DNA of 64,000 nt from Lactobacillus sp. (GCA_022483245.1 JAKVNR010000001.1:1407585-1471584), one strand, 5' to 3'. Counted from the stretch's first letter, positions 1-9,535 are shown. Made by a program: numbers and translations. The notes: generated by a model from the sequence alone, not told the origin.

Positions 1-839
1 ATGTGGTGGTGGCCGCCATCAGGAGTAGTTACTAACCGTGAGTTAGGAATTTCTTTTTGCATAGTCCGCGCAGTCTCCAGCGGCATAGTATCTTTTTCAC
101 CGAAAGTCAATAAAGTTGGAACTTTAATCTTATGCAATTGATCACGGAAATGCCAGTCCTTCAACTTACCAGTAATGACGAATTCGTTATCGCCTTGGAA
201 AGTATTGTAGATGACGGTATCGCTGCCTTTCATGCTGTATAAATGTTCCAGCTTGGATGGTTGACGGCGGTCAAGGAAGTTAATATTCAAAATGTGAACA
301 TCTTCCTGGTAGCGCTCGTTATCATAATTATTGTTGCGTTCGCATTCGTGCATGAAATCAATTTCAGTCTGTGGCAGTACTTCTTGCCGGCGGCGGTTAA
401 CACTAGCAACGTATTCGTCAATTTCATCAACCATCGAAGAAATGATAGCACCCTTTAAATGCTGACCATATTTAACGGCGTATTCTTGAACCAGCAAACC
501 GCCCCAACTTTGACCAATTAAGTAGAAGTTGTCTAAGCCAAGCTTGCGGCGAACTTCATCGACTTCATCCAAATAATATTCATAAGTTAGATACTTTTTA
601 GCGAGCTCGGGGTCTGAAAAGTCTGGTTGGTCTGAGTACAAAGAACCTAGTTGGTCATACATGGTAACTTGTACATCTAAACCTTGCTTTTTTAATTGAT
701 AAGCGGCATCTTCCCAATATTCGTGGTTGCCGCCAGGGCCGCCGTGCAAAGCTAATAAGTGAATTTTGCCGGTACCTTGTGTATTAGTCCACAAATGGTA
801 GCCATTGTCTAAAGTGATAATTGTAGTTCCTTGTTTCAT
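1..839 (-). CDS. pepI: Proline iminopeptidase, C-terminus cut by window edge
   Basis: Alpha/beta-hydrolase of peptidase family S33 that removes N-terminal proline from peptides in the cytoplasm. 279 codons are visible; family members are about 294 residues, so only the last ~15 are missing. The oxyanion motif HGGPGG is at residues 32-37, the nucleophile motif GQSWGG (Ser111) follows, then GEKD carrying the acid Asp, and a GGHHH stretch with the catalytic His at the truncated end. The start at 839 is fixed by AAGGAGG about 7 nt upstream. It is divergent from the ABC exporter. Peptide-derived proline release fits the several dipeptidases elsewhere in the window. Identification is firm; PepI rather than a related prolyl peptidase is inferred from length and motif spacing. 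Confidence 0.93.
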   Translation of the reverse strand, partial: MKQGTTIITLDNGYHLWTNTQGTGKIHLLALHGGPGGNHEYWEDAAYQLKKQGLDVQVTMYDQLGSLYSDQPDFSDPELAKKYLTYEYYLDEVDEVRRKLGLDNFYLIGQSWGGLLVQEYAVKYGQHLKGAIISSMVDEIDEYVASVNRRRQEVLPQTEIDFMHECERNNNYDNERYQEDVHILNINFLDRRQPSKLEHLYSMKGSDTVIYNTFQGDNEFVITGKLKDWHFRDQLHKIKVPTLLTFGEKDTMPLETARTMQKEIPNSRLVTTPDGGHHH

Positions 840-869
840 GGTTGGCCTCCTTGTTAGTTAACTAAGTTC

Positions 870-899
870 ATCTTATCACAAAACGGCAAGCGCACACAA
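870..899 (-). promoter_or_regulatory. Probable pepI promoter
   Basis: On the minus strand, TTGTGT (894-899) and TAAGAT (870-875) are separated by 18 nt, with a TG just before the -10 box. It lies about 30 nt before the pepI start codon. Prediction by eye only. Confidence 0.45.
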
Positions 900-907
900 T
901 CGGGTTA

Positions 908-936
908 TTGTTCACTATATTGTTATTGCCTATAAT
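908..936 (+). promoter_or_regulatory. Promoter of ABC exporter operon
   Basis: TTGTTC (908-913) and a perfect TATAAT (931-936) with 17 nt spacing, 30 nt before the ABC transporter start. The spacing and -10 box fit a housekeeping sigma factor promoter. Confidence 0.7.
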
Positions 937-966
937 AGTAGCTATTGAATGAAATGAGGTGCTGCC

Positions 967-2574
967 ATGACCTTGAAGTTTGCTAAGCGAGGGCAAGTGG
1001 CGTTATTTACATTGCTAGCGGCAGTTAAAGCTTGCAATGTGATCTTTGTTGCTTACATGATCAAATTGATGCTTAATTTGACGACCTCGCACAGTCATCA
1101 GATTAACCGCTTGCTGACATTGGCCGGGATTGCGGCGCTCGGGCAAATCTGCTTTATGCTCAGCAATTTTTGCTACGAGCGCGTGAAAATGACTATGATC
1201 CGCGATGTGAATTTAGTCTTTAAGCGGGCTAATTTGGTTTATTTGGTGCAAGAAAGCAGCGGCAATATCAAAAATGGCTTGAGCTTGATGACCAACGATC
1301 TAAAACAGATTGAAACAAACCGGATTACCGCCCAGATTGATATGATCTACCAAGGGATTGTCTTTGTTGGCTCGTTAGGCTTTGCTTTTTACAATTCTTG
1401 GGAAATGACAGTTGTCTTCCTGCTCGCGTCACTGGCACCTGCTTTAGTACAGATGTTTACTAGTAAATTAATTGCCAAAAAGGCCGCAGTTTGGACCCAA
1501 AAGAACGCAATTTATACGCAAAATATTTCCGATAGTTTAAATGGTGCTTCAGCGGCCAAGTTGTACAATGTGCAGCCAACGATTGTGCAGCGGGCGATGC
1601 ACAGTGCCGTGCAAATGGAAAATGCCTTGCGTTCGATGAATTTTACCCAGGCTTGGGCGCTGGAATTAATTTATTCAGCAGCTGAACTATTTTGCTTTGT
1701 CCTGCCGTGTACGGTCGGTGGAGTATTGATGATGCAGGGCCGGCTAGCCGTTGGAACGATGGTCATGATGGTGGACCTAGCGATGAACTTTATTACGCCA
1801 GTTGTGACTATTTTTCAAGAATTCAATCAGGTTAAATCGACGACCCCAATGTGGCAGCGGACTTTAAGGGCTTTAGCTTATAAACCCGCACCAGCAGTCC
1901 ACGTGCAGCATGAATTTACCGGCTTAGAGATTAAAGATTTAGGCTATTTGACTCATAGCGATCACCAGCAGATTTTCAGCCATGTGTATTTTTCTGTGCG
2001 TCCACATGAAAAAGTTTTGCTAATGGCGCCAAGCGGCTGGGGCAAGACGACTTTGCTGAAGATTTTGCAAGGCGTCAAAACGCCTAACCAAGGGCAAATT
2101 TTGATTAATCAGCAAGATGTCAGCGGCAATTGGCAGCTGGCGCATAATTATTTCTCTTATGTTAATCAAAAGCCATTCTTATTCGATGATAGTTTGAGAT
2201 TTAATTTGACCTTGGGCCGGCCGGTCAGAGAAACAGATCTGCAGGCAGCAATCAAAAAGGCCGGCTTGACGGAGTTAGTAGTCAAAGAGGGCCTTGATTA
2301 TCAAGTTGGCGAAGATGGGAATAATTTGTCAGGTGGCCAAATTCAACGGGTCGAAATTGCTCGGGCCCTGCTTAGTAAGCGGCCAATTTTGCTAGCTGAT
2401 GAAGCTACTAGCGCGCTTGATCCAGCTTTATCACTTGATATTCATAAAACTTTACTGCGCAACGATCATATTGCCGTAATTGAAGTAGCGCATAAGATTA
2501 GTGACCAAGAAAAAGCGATGTTTGATCAAATTATTGATTTAAAGGAGTTAGCACATGCAGCAAGCAAAAATTAA
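967..2574 (+). CDS. ABC exporter, fused permease-ATPase
   Basis: Half-size ABC exporter of 535 residues. The N-terminal ~290 residues hold hydrophobic transmembrane segments of the ABC_membrane type; the C-terminal half is the ATPase. Visible motifs: Walker A SGWGKTTLL, Q-loop region with VNQKPFLFDD, signature LSGGQIQRVEIARALL, Walker B ILLADEATSALDP, and the switch His in VAHKI. It would act as a homodimer or with another half transporter. The substrate cannot be read; lipid, peptide or drug export are all possible. RBS GAGG lies before the ATG. Its end overlaps the next gene by 20 nt, so the two are translationally coupled. Confidence 0.88.
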   Translation: MTLKFAKRGQVALFTLLAAVKACNVIFVAYMIKLMLNLTTSHSHQINRLLTLAGIAALGQICFMLSNFCYERVKMTMIRDVNLVFKRANLVYLVQESSGNIKNGLSLMTNDLKQIETNRITAQIDMIYQGIVFVGSLGFAFYNSWEMTVVFLLASLAPALVQMFTSKLIAKKAAVWTQKNAIYTQNISDSLNGASAAKLYNVQPTIVQRAMHSAVQMENALRSMNFTQAWALELIYSAAELFCFVLPCTVGGVLMMQGRLAVGTMVMMVDLAMNFITPVVTIFQEFNQVKSTTPMWQRTLRALAYKPAPAVHVQHEFTGLEIKDLGYLTHSDHQQIFSHVYFSVRPHEKVLLMAPSGWGKTTLLKILQGVKTPNQGQILINQQDVSGNWQLAHNYFSYVNQKPFLFDDSLRFNLTLGRPVRETDLQAAIKKAGLTELVVKEGLDYQVGEDGNNLSGGQIQRVEIARALLSKRPILLADEATSALDPALSLDIHKTLLRNDHIAVIEVAHKISDQEKAMFDQIIDLKELAHAASKN

Positions 2575-3175
2575 AGCAGCAATTGACCAGGCCGACATGG
2601 TGCTGATTGCGGCGGGTAACGGTTTGTGGCAAAAGGAACAAGACGTAACTGGCCCGGCTGTCGCACAAAAGTTAGCAGCAGCTGACCAAGACAAATGGCA
2701 GGTTTTGCGTGATTTGCTAGCTGAAACTGATTCTAAAAAGAGTGCTGCACTGGCTGAATTATTGACGCTGCTAGCTGATAAGCCATATTTTGTGGCAACT
2801 AGCATTTGGAGCCATTTGTTTGAACAAGCCGGCTTTCAACCAGGGCGTATTTTTCACTTGCAGGGCGATTGGACAAAATTGCAGTGCAGCTCCGGTATTA
2901 ATCACGGCGTGCAGACATTTGATCACAATTCTAATAAAGCGCCGATTTGTCAAAAATGCGGGCAACCAATGCAGCTGCAAGTGGCGGCTAGTCCGCACTT
3001 CTTCCCTGATAGTGAAGCTAATGCGCGCTTTCGCTGGTTCTTAGTTGCTGGCGAAGAAAAACGCCTGCTGATTCTCAGCTTAGGCGTTGATCAAACTACC
3101 CCGCAGCTGCAAGCGCCGCTTACAGGGCTAGTTCAGCAATTTCCGCAATGGCAGCTGCTGGCAATTAATGAATAA
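2555..3175 (+). CDS. Degenerate SirTM-like (macrodomain-type sirtuin) protein
   Basis: A 206-residue protein resembling the class-M sirtuins (SirTM), which ADP-ribosylate lipoyl-carrier proteins. Similarity is to the layout: ADMVLIAAGNGL aligns with the N-terminal NAD-binding GAGxGLS motif, ATSIWSHLFEQAGF with the family's TTNVDxxFQKAGF, HLQGDWTKLQCS with its QGDYGxxQCS, and CQKCGQPM with the zinc-ribbon CxxCGxPM. Key residues are lost: the GAG glycines are altered, the catalytic-loop Asn and Asp are replaced, and only three ribbon cysteines are seen. Length is well below the ~290 of active SirTMs, and no macrodomain, GcvH-like or LplA gene lies beside it. It starts inside the ABC exporter (RBS AAAGGAG) and ends 11 nt into the convergent xpt. 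Function unknown; probably not a normal sirtuin. Confidence 0.6.
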   Translation: MQQAKIKAAIDQADMVLIAAGNGLWQKEQDVTGPAVAQKLAAADQDKWQVLRDLLAETDSKKSAALAELLTLLADKPYFVATSIWSHLFEQAGFQPGRIFHLQGDWTKLQCSSGINHGVQTFDHNSNKAPICQKCGQPMQLQVAASPHFFPDSEANARFRWFLVAGEEKRLLILSLGVDQTTPQLQAPLTGLVQQFPQWQLLAINE

Positions 3176-3737
3176 AATGCACTTGTCCGTTTTCGAGACT
3201 GCCGATTTGCGCTAGCGTTTCTAGGCGTAAACCGTGGCTGGTGACCCAGTCGCTGCCGCCTTGGAAACTTTTGGCGACCACAACGCCAACACCCATGACT
3301 TGCGCGCCAGCAGCTTCGGCGATCTTGACCATGCCCTTAACTGCTTCGCCGTGAGCTAAAAAGTCGTCAATGATTAGCAACTTATCATTTTTGCTCAAAA
3401 ATTTTTTCTCAACGAAAATATCATTGTTGACTTTTTTAGTGTAAGAAAAGACCGGAGCAGTATAAACCGCGTCGTTCAGCGTACTTGGACGCTTTTTGCG
3501 GGCGAAGACCATTGGCACGCCTAATTGGTAGGCAGTCATGATACCGGGTGCGATGCCGGAAGATTCACAGGTTAAAACTTTGGTGATGTCGGTTCCTTGA
3601 AATCTTTGCGCTAAAGTTTGACCAATTTGCATCATGAGCTGGGGATCAACTTGGTGATTCAAAAATGAGTTGATCTTTAAGACATTGCCGGGTAAAACTT
3701 CGCCATCTTGCACGATTCGCTGCTCTAAAAAGTTCAT
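3165..3737 (-). CDS. xpt: Xanthine phosphoribosyltransferase
   Basis: Cytoplasmic purine-salvage enzyme converting xanthine and PRPP to XMP. At 190 residues it has the usual family length. The PRPP-binding loop LLIIDDFLAHGEA is at residues 120-132, and the N-terminal half carries the typical TCESSGIAPG segment. A guanine-class riboswitch and terminator lie in its 5' leader, so expression should fall when guanine is abundant. XMP made here feeds GuaA, encoded just upstream in the opposite orientation. Identification is firm. Confidence 0.96.
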   Translation of the reverse strand: MNFLEQRIVQDGEVLPGNVLKINSFLNHQVDPQLMMQIGQTLAQRFQGTDITKVLTCESSGIAPGIMTAYQLGVPMVFARKKRPSTLNDAVYTAPVFSYTKKVNNDIFVEKKFLSKNDKLLIIDDFLAHGEAVKGMVKIAEAAGAQVMGVGVVVAKSFQGGSDWVTSHGLRLETLAQIGSLENGQVHFIH

Positions 3738-3756
3738 GCTGATCCTTTCTGAATAA

Positions 3757-3801
3757 ACAAAAAAGACTTCTTTTCACCAAGCATAGGTAAAAAGAAGCCT
3801 T
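3757..3801 (-). terminator. Riboswitch-controlled terminator of xpt
   Basis: Read on the minus strand, AAGGCTTCTTTTTACC (3786-3801) pairs with GGTGAAAAGAAGTCTT (3763-3778), followed by a U run. It sits between the purine aptamer and the xpt start, as expected for transcriptional OFF control. Confidence 0.9.
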
Positions 3802-3819
3802 TTTCTGAGACTAGTATTT

Positions 3820-3886
3820 AACCTATAGTCCAAGATTTACGGTCTTGGGTAGAAACTGTCGCCCGCATCGCGACGATATATAAGTT
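3820..3886 (-). promoter_or_regulatory. Purine riboswitch, guanine class
   Basis: Minus-strand aptamer with an 8-bp P1 (3879-3886 with 3820-3827) and the conserved GTTTCTACC and GGACTATAGG segments. The discriminating base in the 3' junction is C (GACTATA), which marks the guanine/hypoxanthine rather than the adenine class. P1 closure would free the downstream terminator hairpin and switch xpt off. Confidence 0.95.
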
Positions 3887-3952
3887 TGTTATGAGATATG
3901 ATCATTTTTATTCTAGCAAGTAAGGTGGCAAACTACAACCATTTTTTATGAA

Positions 3953-3977
3953 AAATCGTTCGGAATAGGAACGATTT
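3953..3977. promoter_or_regulatory. Perfect 9-bp inverted repeat between xpt and guaA
   Basis: AAATCGTTC (3953-3961) and GAACGATTT (3969-3977) are exact reverse complements around a 7-nt spacer. One arm and spacer contain TTCCGAACG on the minus strand, which resembles the CCGAAC core of PurR PurBoxes. It lies upstream of both divergent genes and 34 bp before the guaA -35 box. Operator function is inferred. Confidence 0.45.
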
Positions 3978-4010
3978 GCGACAACTTACAAATAATAATT
4001 CGTAAGCTGC

Positions 4011-4039
4011 TTGCATCGCTGGTTCATTCCTAGTATTGT
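4011..4039 (+). promoter_or_regulatory. guaA promoter
   Basis: TTGCAT (4011-4016) and TATTGT (4034-4039), 17 nt apart, leave a leader of only ~27 nt. This is too short for a riboswitch, so guaA is not controlled like xpt. Confidence 0.6.
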
Positions 4040-4072
4040 TAATGACAAAGTGTGTAACAAAGGAATGGGCAA

Positions 4073-5620
4073 ATGAACAGCAAACAAGATTTTGACCAAA
4101 TTATCGTGCTAGACTTCGGCAGTCAGTACAATCAGCTGATTACGCGGCGGATTCGGGACTTCGGCATTTATTCTGAACTCTTGCCGCATGATTTAAGCAT
4201 CGAAAAAATTAAAAAAATTGCGCCAAAAGGCATCATTTTTTCTGGTGGGCCCAACAGCGTGTACGATCAGGACGCGCTGACAGTTGATCCGGCGATTTTT
4301 AAACTTGGGATTCCGATTTTGGGGATTTGCTATGGGATGCAGCTGATGGCGCATGAACTGGGCGGCCAGGTTGAACAGGCTGACAATTCAGAATATGGAC
4401 GGGCTGAGATTGAAGTGGCTGACCCGGACGCAATTTTATTTAACGGCTTGCCAGCAAAGCAGTATGTCTGGATGAGTCACGGCGATTTGGTCACGCAAGC
4501 ACCGCACGGTTTCAAAGTGACAGCCGCCAGCAAGAATTGCCCGATTGCGGCTATTGCCAATGACGAGCGGAAATTTTATGGAATCCAGTTCCACGCTGAA
4601 GTGCGCAATTCAGAATACGGGCTCGATATTTTGAAAAACTTTGCTTTTAACGTCTGCGGCGCGCAGGCTAACTGGACGATGGACGATTTTATCGACATGA
4701 AAATTGCTGATATTCGCCAGGAAGTTGGCGATAAAAAGGTGATTTTAGGCCTGTCTGGCGGAGTCGATTCGAGCGTGACGGCAACTTTGCTGCACAAGGC
4801 AATCGGTGATCAGCTAACGGCAATTTTTGTCGATCACGGGATGCTGCGCAAAGACGAGGGCGACCAGGTGATGCAAGCGCTGAATAAAGACCTGGGCGTT
4901 AATATTATCCGGGTGAACGCACAGCAGCGCTTTTTGGAAAAATTAAAAGGCGTGACTGATCCTGAGCAGAAGCGCAAGATTATCGGCAAAGAATTTATTG
5001 ATGTGTTCAATGAAGAAGCTAAGAAAATTAATGATGTTGATTTCCTGGCGCAGGGCACACTGTATACCGATGTGATTGAGTCGGGGACCAATACCGCGCA
5101 GACGATTAAGTCGCACCATAATGTGGGCGGCTTACCGAAAGATATGCATTTTAAGCTGATCGAACCGCTACGGAAATTGTTTAAAGACGAAGTCCGGGAG
5201 CTAGGCGAAAAACTGGGAATTCCGCATGAATTGGTTTGGCGGCAGCCATTCCCGGGACCAGGTTTGGGGATTCGGGTGCTTGGCGAAGTGACCGAAGACA
5301 AGCTGGAACTAGTGCGTGAATCGGATGCCATTTTGCGCGATGAGATTAAGAAAGCCGGTTTGCAAGAAAAAATTTGGCAATACTTCACAGTTTTGCCAGG
5401 GATTCGCTCAGTTGGCGTGATGGGCGACGGCCGGACGTATGATTATACGATTGGAATCCGGGCAGTGACTTCGATTGACGGGATGACGGCGGATTTTGCT
5501 AAAATTCCATGGGAAGTGCTGGGCAGGATTTCAGATCGGATTGTCAATGAAGTGGACCACGTGAACCGGGTAGTTTACGATGTGACGAGTAAGCCCCCTT
5601 CCACGATCGAGTGGGAATGA
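4073..5620 (+). CDS. guaA: GMP synthase (glutamine-hydrolysing)
   Basis: Converts XMP, ATP and glutamine to GMP. The N-terminal class-I glutamine amidotransferase has the nucleophile in GICYGMQ (Cys86) and the His/Glu pair in FHAEV, where most homologues read FHPEV. The ATP pyrophosphatase domain has the P-loop SGGVDSS near residue 227, and the C-terminal dimerisation domain ends in the conserved STIEWE. At 515 residues it is full length. RBS AAAGGA lies 8 nt before the ATG. It works downstream of Xpt and has its own promoter and terminator. Confidence 0.98.
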   Translation: MNSKQDFDQIIVLDFGSQYNQLITRRIRDFGIYSELLPHDLSIEKIKKIAPKGIIFSGGPNSVYDQDALTVDPAIFKLGIPILGICYGMQLMAHELGGQVEQADNSEYGRAEIEVADPDAILFNGLPAKQYVWMSHGDLVTQAPHGFKVTAASKNCPIAAIANDERKFYGIQFHAEVRNSEYGLDILKNFAFNVCGAQANWTMDDFIDMKIADIRQEVGDKKVILGLSGGVDSSVTATLLHKAIGDQLTAIFVDHGMLRKDEGDQVMQALNKDLGVNIIRVNAQQRFLEKLKGVTDPEQKRKIIGKEFIDVFNEEAKKINDVDFLAQGTLYTDVIESGTNTAQTIKSHHNVGGLPKDMHFKLIEPLRKLFKDEVRELGEKLGIPHELVWRQPFPGPGLGIRVLGEVTEDKLELVRESDAILRDEIKKAGLQEKIWQYFTVLPGIRSVGVMGDGRTYDYTIGIRAVTSIDGMTADFAKIPWEVLGRISDRIVNEVDHVNRVVYDVTSKPPSTIEWE

Positions 5621-5637
5621 AATTAGTGTTTAAAAAG

Positions 5638-5671
5638 AAGCTGAGATCAAATTAATGATCTCAGCTTTTTT
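5638..5671 (+). terminator. guaA terminator
   Basis: AAGCTGAGATCA (5638-5649) pairs perfectly with TGATCTCAGCTT (5656-5667), followed by a T run. Confidence 0.92.
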
Positions 5672-5766
5672 ACGTGTTTAATACGAAAGGGAATTACTAT
5701 GGTAATAATGGTAGAATGATATTATACACGAACACAAAAATATTTTTGAAACAGGGAGGTTCGGGG

Positions 5767-8700
5767 ATGTTTATTAGGGATATGAACAGAAATAATGCTG
5801 AAATGAGGCAGCATTTTTCGATTAGGAAATTAACGGTGGGGGCTTGTTCGGTGATGATTGGCCTGAGTTTTTACTTGGGCACGAATACGAACGTGGCAAA
5901 GGCTGAAGTTCAGCAAGCTGCTGGGACTACTCAGGACGTTAAAAATAAACTTGCAGCTACAAAATCTGTAGATGGAGAGGTAACTTCCAAGGGGTTAGAC
6001 GATGCAGATTCTAATGCTGGTGTAGCAAGTGAAGGCTCACAACACGAACCAAATACAGATAACTTAGAAACTCCGCGGTCAAAAGATACATCCGTTTCAG
6101 ATGATGAAATTTTGAACAGTAAAGCTGTCGAAGATAAAGACGTTACTACAAAGCCAACAGAAGATGGTAAGGGCACGGTTGTTACCAATGAAAAACAAGG
6201 CTTAACCTTATCTGTTAGCCAGAAAGAATATAATCCAATCAGTGTTGAAAAAGATGCAGGGCAGAACCAGTATATATATCCTCATGATCAATTAATTACG
6301 CTTACTGTTGGTGGTAAGAGCGGTGAGCAGACAGTGGCTGATGGTACAGATATTACAATTACCCTTCCAACAGGATTTTATAAGCTAAAAGATGTTGGCT
6401 CACTTGCAGAAGGTTCCGGTAAAACTTCCTTTAAGACTAATGATGAAAAGGGTGTCATCACAATTACTAATCATTTTGAAGGGGATTATAATCAAACCTT
6501 TGAACAAAGAATTATTTTGGAGCCATTAATTTTATGGGATAAGCGCGATGATAGTGGTAAATTAAAATCATTTAATGACGAGGTCCGTTATAATTCAGAA
6601 AAGAAAATTGATGTTTCAATTTCTGATGGACGTAAAATTAGCAATACTTTTACACAAAAGATCACGCCGAGTATTGCACCGATTTTATCGCGTGAGGTGC
6701 CAGAAGTTAACAAAGATCGTGGCCCTATGTTAGTGGTAGATCAAGATTATACTTGGAGCGTTGCTGTTAACGAGGCTTCAGGCATGTATCGCGCCGGGAA
6801 GTATGCGGTCAACGAAACAATAGAAACTAATACTTTCAATTCATCGATTAACGATAAGGCAACAATTACGATTCCTGTGCCGGACAGTTTTTTCTTAAAT
6901 GTTGAAAGAACCAACGCAGAAAATGCAGATCGAAATTGCCCTGTCACAGTATCACAAGCAGGAAAGGGTGCTCCTGTTGTTTTCCATATTGGAAGAGGCA
7001 AAGATGCTACTAAAGCTGATCAACAAGAACATGCATATTTCTTTGTTGGTAAGTTTGAAATGGAAGCTCCAGATGAGGATACGGATGTTACTTTTGGAGG
7101 GGCGGCTGTTCATCAAAAACTATTACATAAATTAGGGGAACTAGACGCTACTACAGATAGTTGGACGGAAAAAATTGCTTCTAAAGATCATACTGTTGGT
7201 CCGAGAGATGAAGATATTTATCGTCATGTCTATGGCTATCAATCTGAGAATGAGTTACCAATGTATCATGATAAAGAAGTGATTTTGAATCATGTTACTT
7301 TTAAGAATAATAGTAATCAGGATCTTGAAAATGCCAAGATTACAATTACCATGCCTGACGGTTTAAATGCTACTCATTTTAGCATCCCGCAACTGGACGG
7401 CGTCGATATGCTTAATGACATTACTTATACGGTAATACTTGCGGATGGTACTAAACTGTCAACACCAGTTAAGTTCCAAAAAGATAAAGATAATCGCATT
7501 TCTAATATGTTTACGTCTGCAAAATATAGTTCGGCTATAACGACCATTGAAATCAATATGCCAGTCATGCGAATGGGAGCAAAAACTACCGATGTGACTC
7601 ATGATCAACATTATATTAATCAAGGCGGTCTGGAAATTTATGGAACTGTCGCCAATAATTATCAAAATGGCAATAAAGTAAACATAGGAGATTCAGTTGA
7701 AACTTATTTGACAATCACTGGTGATAACATGACCAGTGAAAAGAATGGCGAAGCAGTGGCTGCAAAAAACACTCAAGTTCTTGTAGGTATTCCTGATGAG
7801 ATAAAATACGCAAAACTAAAAGTTAACCAGGATAATTATGGTCCAGGTCAAAATGATTCACGAAATTCTCTTACTGCCGAATTAGAATTTGAACCGACCG
7901 ATAATACAATTATTTACTTTGTTGTTCCAGAAAACGCTGAATATAGTCCTGCCGCAGATCAAACGGGAATAACTACATTTAAAGCGGGCAACCATCAAAT
8001 TGTAAAATACACACGGACGGCCATAAAATATTCAGATAAGGACGGCTGGACAGCTAAGATGAATCTGAAAAATGCGGATCCATCGGTTACTTCTATTAAA
8101 CCAATTGATGTTTACTTAGTTACGGGCTTAGATCATACTGTTGTGGCAGATCATTTCGTTCCTGATCGTATTTTCAGCAAAGTGGGTCAAGATGATTTAG
8201 CTTTGGTTGAAAATAATGCTGATGCATTCCTTATTTCTGATACATCAACTTTAGATCCAAATAGAACAGATCCATTTGCAATTGCTGGACCTAAGCAGAC
8301 TTGGAAAATAGTTCCAGTTTTAAGTCAAGGAATCGGTCAGGCTGCTCAAGGAAATAAAAATAATATACCGGTATTGCAAGGAGAGTCTGACGCCAACGGC
8401 GATAATAATATGACTTTCTATAATGAAGTTATAAACGGTTCTGCTAGTCAATTGAGCGATGTGGTTAGCGTAATTAATTTGCCTCAGAAGAGTGAGACTA
8501 GTTTTAAATTTGAAATTACTGGACCGGATTCGATTAAAGTTATTGATCAAGATGGTAAAGAAATCAAAGCTGAGGTTTTATACAGTACTGACTCCGCAGA
8601 TGTTACTCAGAAGATTAATCTTTCAGGCTATAAGACTAGTGCAGGTGTTGCCGGTAACTGGTCGTCTGTGAAGTCCATCGCTGTCAAATTAGGTACGATG

Positions 8701-9483
8701 AAGGCAAGCGCCAGATACAATATTGAAATTAAAGGACAGGATAAGGACCTCAAAGATGATAACGACAAGATAGGGTACTTGGCTTCACGGACTGAATCTG
8801 CTGATATGAAAACGCCGTTCTATATTGTTGCAGAAGACAAGAGCAGTGCTTCGATTAAGATAGTTAATGGAGAAGAGCAGTCGAAGGAAGAAAAATATAG
8901 CTGGACGATCAAATATCAAGACGAATCTGGTAAAACGTTGCATACTGATAAAGTTGTAAGAACTGATTATGCAAACGGCGCTGAGTATGATGTTGCCAAA
9001 CTTGGTCCGAATATTTTCTTACTGGAAATCAAAAAAGATGGCAAGACTTATGAGCTTTTGAAAGATGATATTGTAAATCCATCTGGTACTTTTAATAAAG
9101 CTGATGTCACTACCATTCTGAAGTACAAGTTAAAAGATGAGCCAGAAGGGCCTGGCGATTCAACTGATCAAGGTAAACCGACAAACCCTGTTGATCCAGG
9201 AAAACCAACAGATCCGGAAGATCCTACTACACCAGACCAACCAACGCCGGATACTCCACATGAAGAAATTGATCAGCAAGTGCCGGAGGAGGAAAAAACA
9301 GAACCTATTCAGCGTCATGCTGGTAAGCGTGCACAATTTAAGGAAATTGCTGAACAGAAGCAGGAAAAAGCTACTTTGCCGCAGACTGGTACCAAGAAGA
9401 ATAATCTTTGGCTAGCTGGTTTGAGCTTAGCCACATTAGGATTACTGGTTGGCTTAGTTTCTGATCGCAAACGTGATAATTAG
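5767..9483 (+). CDS. YSIRK-type LPXTG cell-wall-anchored adhesin 1
   Basis: Secreted surface protein of 1238 residues. An upstream in-frame ATG exists at 5674, but GGGAGG at 5754-5759 points to the ATG at 5767. The N-terminus carries HFSIRKLTVGACSVMIG (the YSIRK/GS signal motif), directing secretion at the division septum, with cleavage likely after AKA. A Ser/Thr/Glu/Asp-rich linker is followed by a long beta-rich, mostly unrecognised region. A MucBP-like module (YSWTIKYQDESGKTL onward, about 8900-9130) precedes a Pro/Asp-rich wall-spanning stretch. The end is LPQTG, a hydrophobic segment and RKRDN, the sortase A anchor. Binding to host mucin or epithelium is inferred from the domain type; the ligand is unknown. 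Confidence 0.9.
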   Translation: MFIRDMNRNNAEMRQHFSIRKLTVGACSVMIGLSFYLGTNTNVAKAEVQQAAGTTQDVKNKLAATKSVDGEVTSKGLDDADSNAGVASEGSQHEPNTDNLETPRSKDTSVSDDEILNSKAVEDKDVTTKPTEDGKGTVVTNEKQGLTLSVSQKEYNPISVEKDAGQNQYIYPHDQLITLTVGGKSGEQTVADGTDITITLPTGFYKLKDVGSLAEGSGKTSFKTNDEKGVITITNHFEGDYNQTFEQRIILEPLILWDKRDDSGKLKSFNDEVRYNSEKKIDVSISDGRKISNTFTQKITPSIAPILSREVPEVNKDRGPMLVVDQDYTWSVAVNEASGMYRAGKYAVNETIETNTFNSSINDKATITIPVPDSFFLNVERTNAENADRNCPVTVSQAGKGAPVVFHIGRGKDATKADQQEHAYFFVGKFEMEAPDEDTDVTFGGAAVHQKLLHKLGELDATTDSWTEKIASKDHTVGPRDEDIYRHVYGYQSENELPMYHDKEVILNHVTFKNNSNQDLENAKITITMPDGLNATHFSIPQLDGVDMLNDITYTVILADGTKLSTPVKFQKDKDNRISNMFTSAKYSSAITTIEINMPVMRMGAKTTDVTHDQHYINQGGLEIYGTVANNYQNGNKVNIGDSVETYLTITGDNMTSEKNGEAVAAKNTQVLVGIPDEIKYAKLKVNQDNYGPGQNDSRNSLTAELEFEPTDNTIIYFVVPENAEYSPAADQTGITTFKAGNHQIVKYTRTAIKYSDKDGWTAKMNLKNADPSVTSIKPIDVYLVTGLDHTVVADHFVPDRIFSKVGQDDLALVENNADAFLISDTSTLDPNRTDPFAIAGPKQTWKIVPVLSQGIGQAAQGNKNNIPVLQGESDANGDNNMTFYNEVINGSASQLSDVVSVINLPQKSETSFKFEITGPDSIKVIDQDGKEIKAEVLYSTDSADVTQKINLSGYKTSAGVAGNWSSVKSIAVKLGTMKASARYNIEIKGQDKDLKDDNDKIGYLASRTESADMKTPFYIVAEDKSSASIKIVNGEEQSKEEKYSWTIKYQDESGKTLHTDKVVRTDYANGAEYDVAKLGPNIFLLEIKKDGKTYELLKDDIVNPSGTFNKADVTTILKYKLKDEPEGPGDSTDQGKPTNPVDPGKPTDPEDPTTPDQPTPDTPHEEIDQQVPEEEKTEPIQRHAGKRAQFKEIAEQKQEKATLPQTGTKKNNLWLAGLSLATLGLLVGLVSDRKRDN

Positions 9484-9506
9484 TTTTAAATTGAATGTTA
9501 AATGCG

Positions 9507-9535
9507 AAAGCATCCCTGATTAGGGATGCTTTTTT
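9507..9535 (+). terminator. Terminator of adhesin 1
   Basis: AAAGCATCCCT (9507-9517) and AGGGATGCTTT (9522-9532) form an 11-bp stem with a 4-nt loop and T run. Confidence 0.93.

Noticed and set aside
4834..5388. Long minus-strand frame inside guaA
   Set aside because: Antisense shadow of a highly conserved gene.
5674..5766. Upstream start of adhesin 1
   Set aside because: Adds residues before the signal peptide without a ribosome site; GGGAGG fits 5767.
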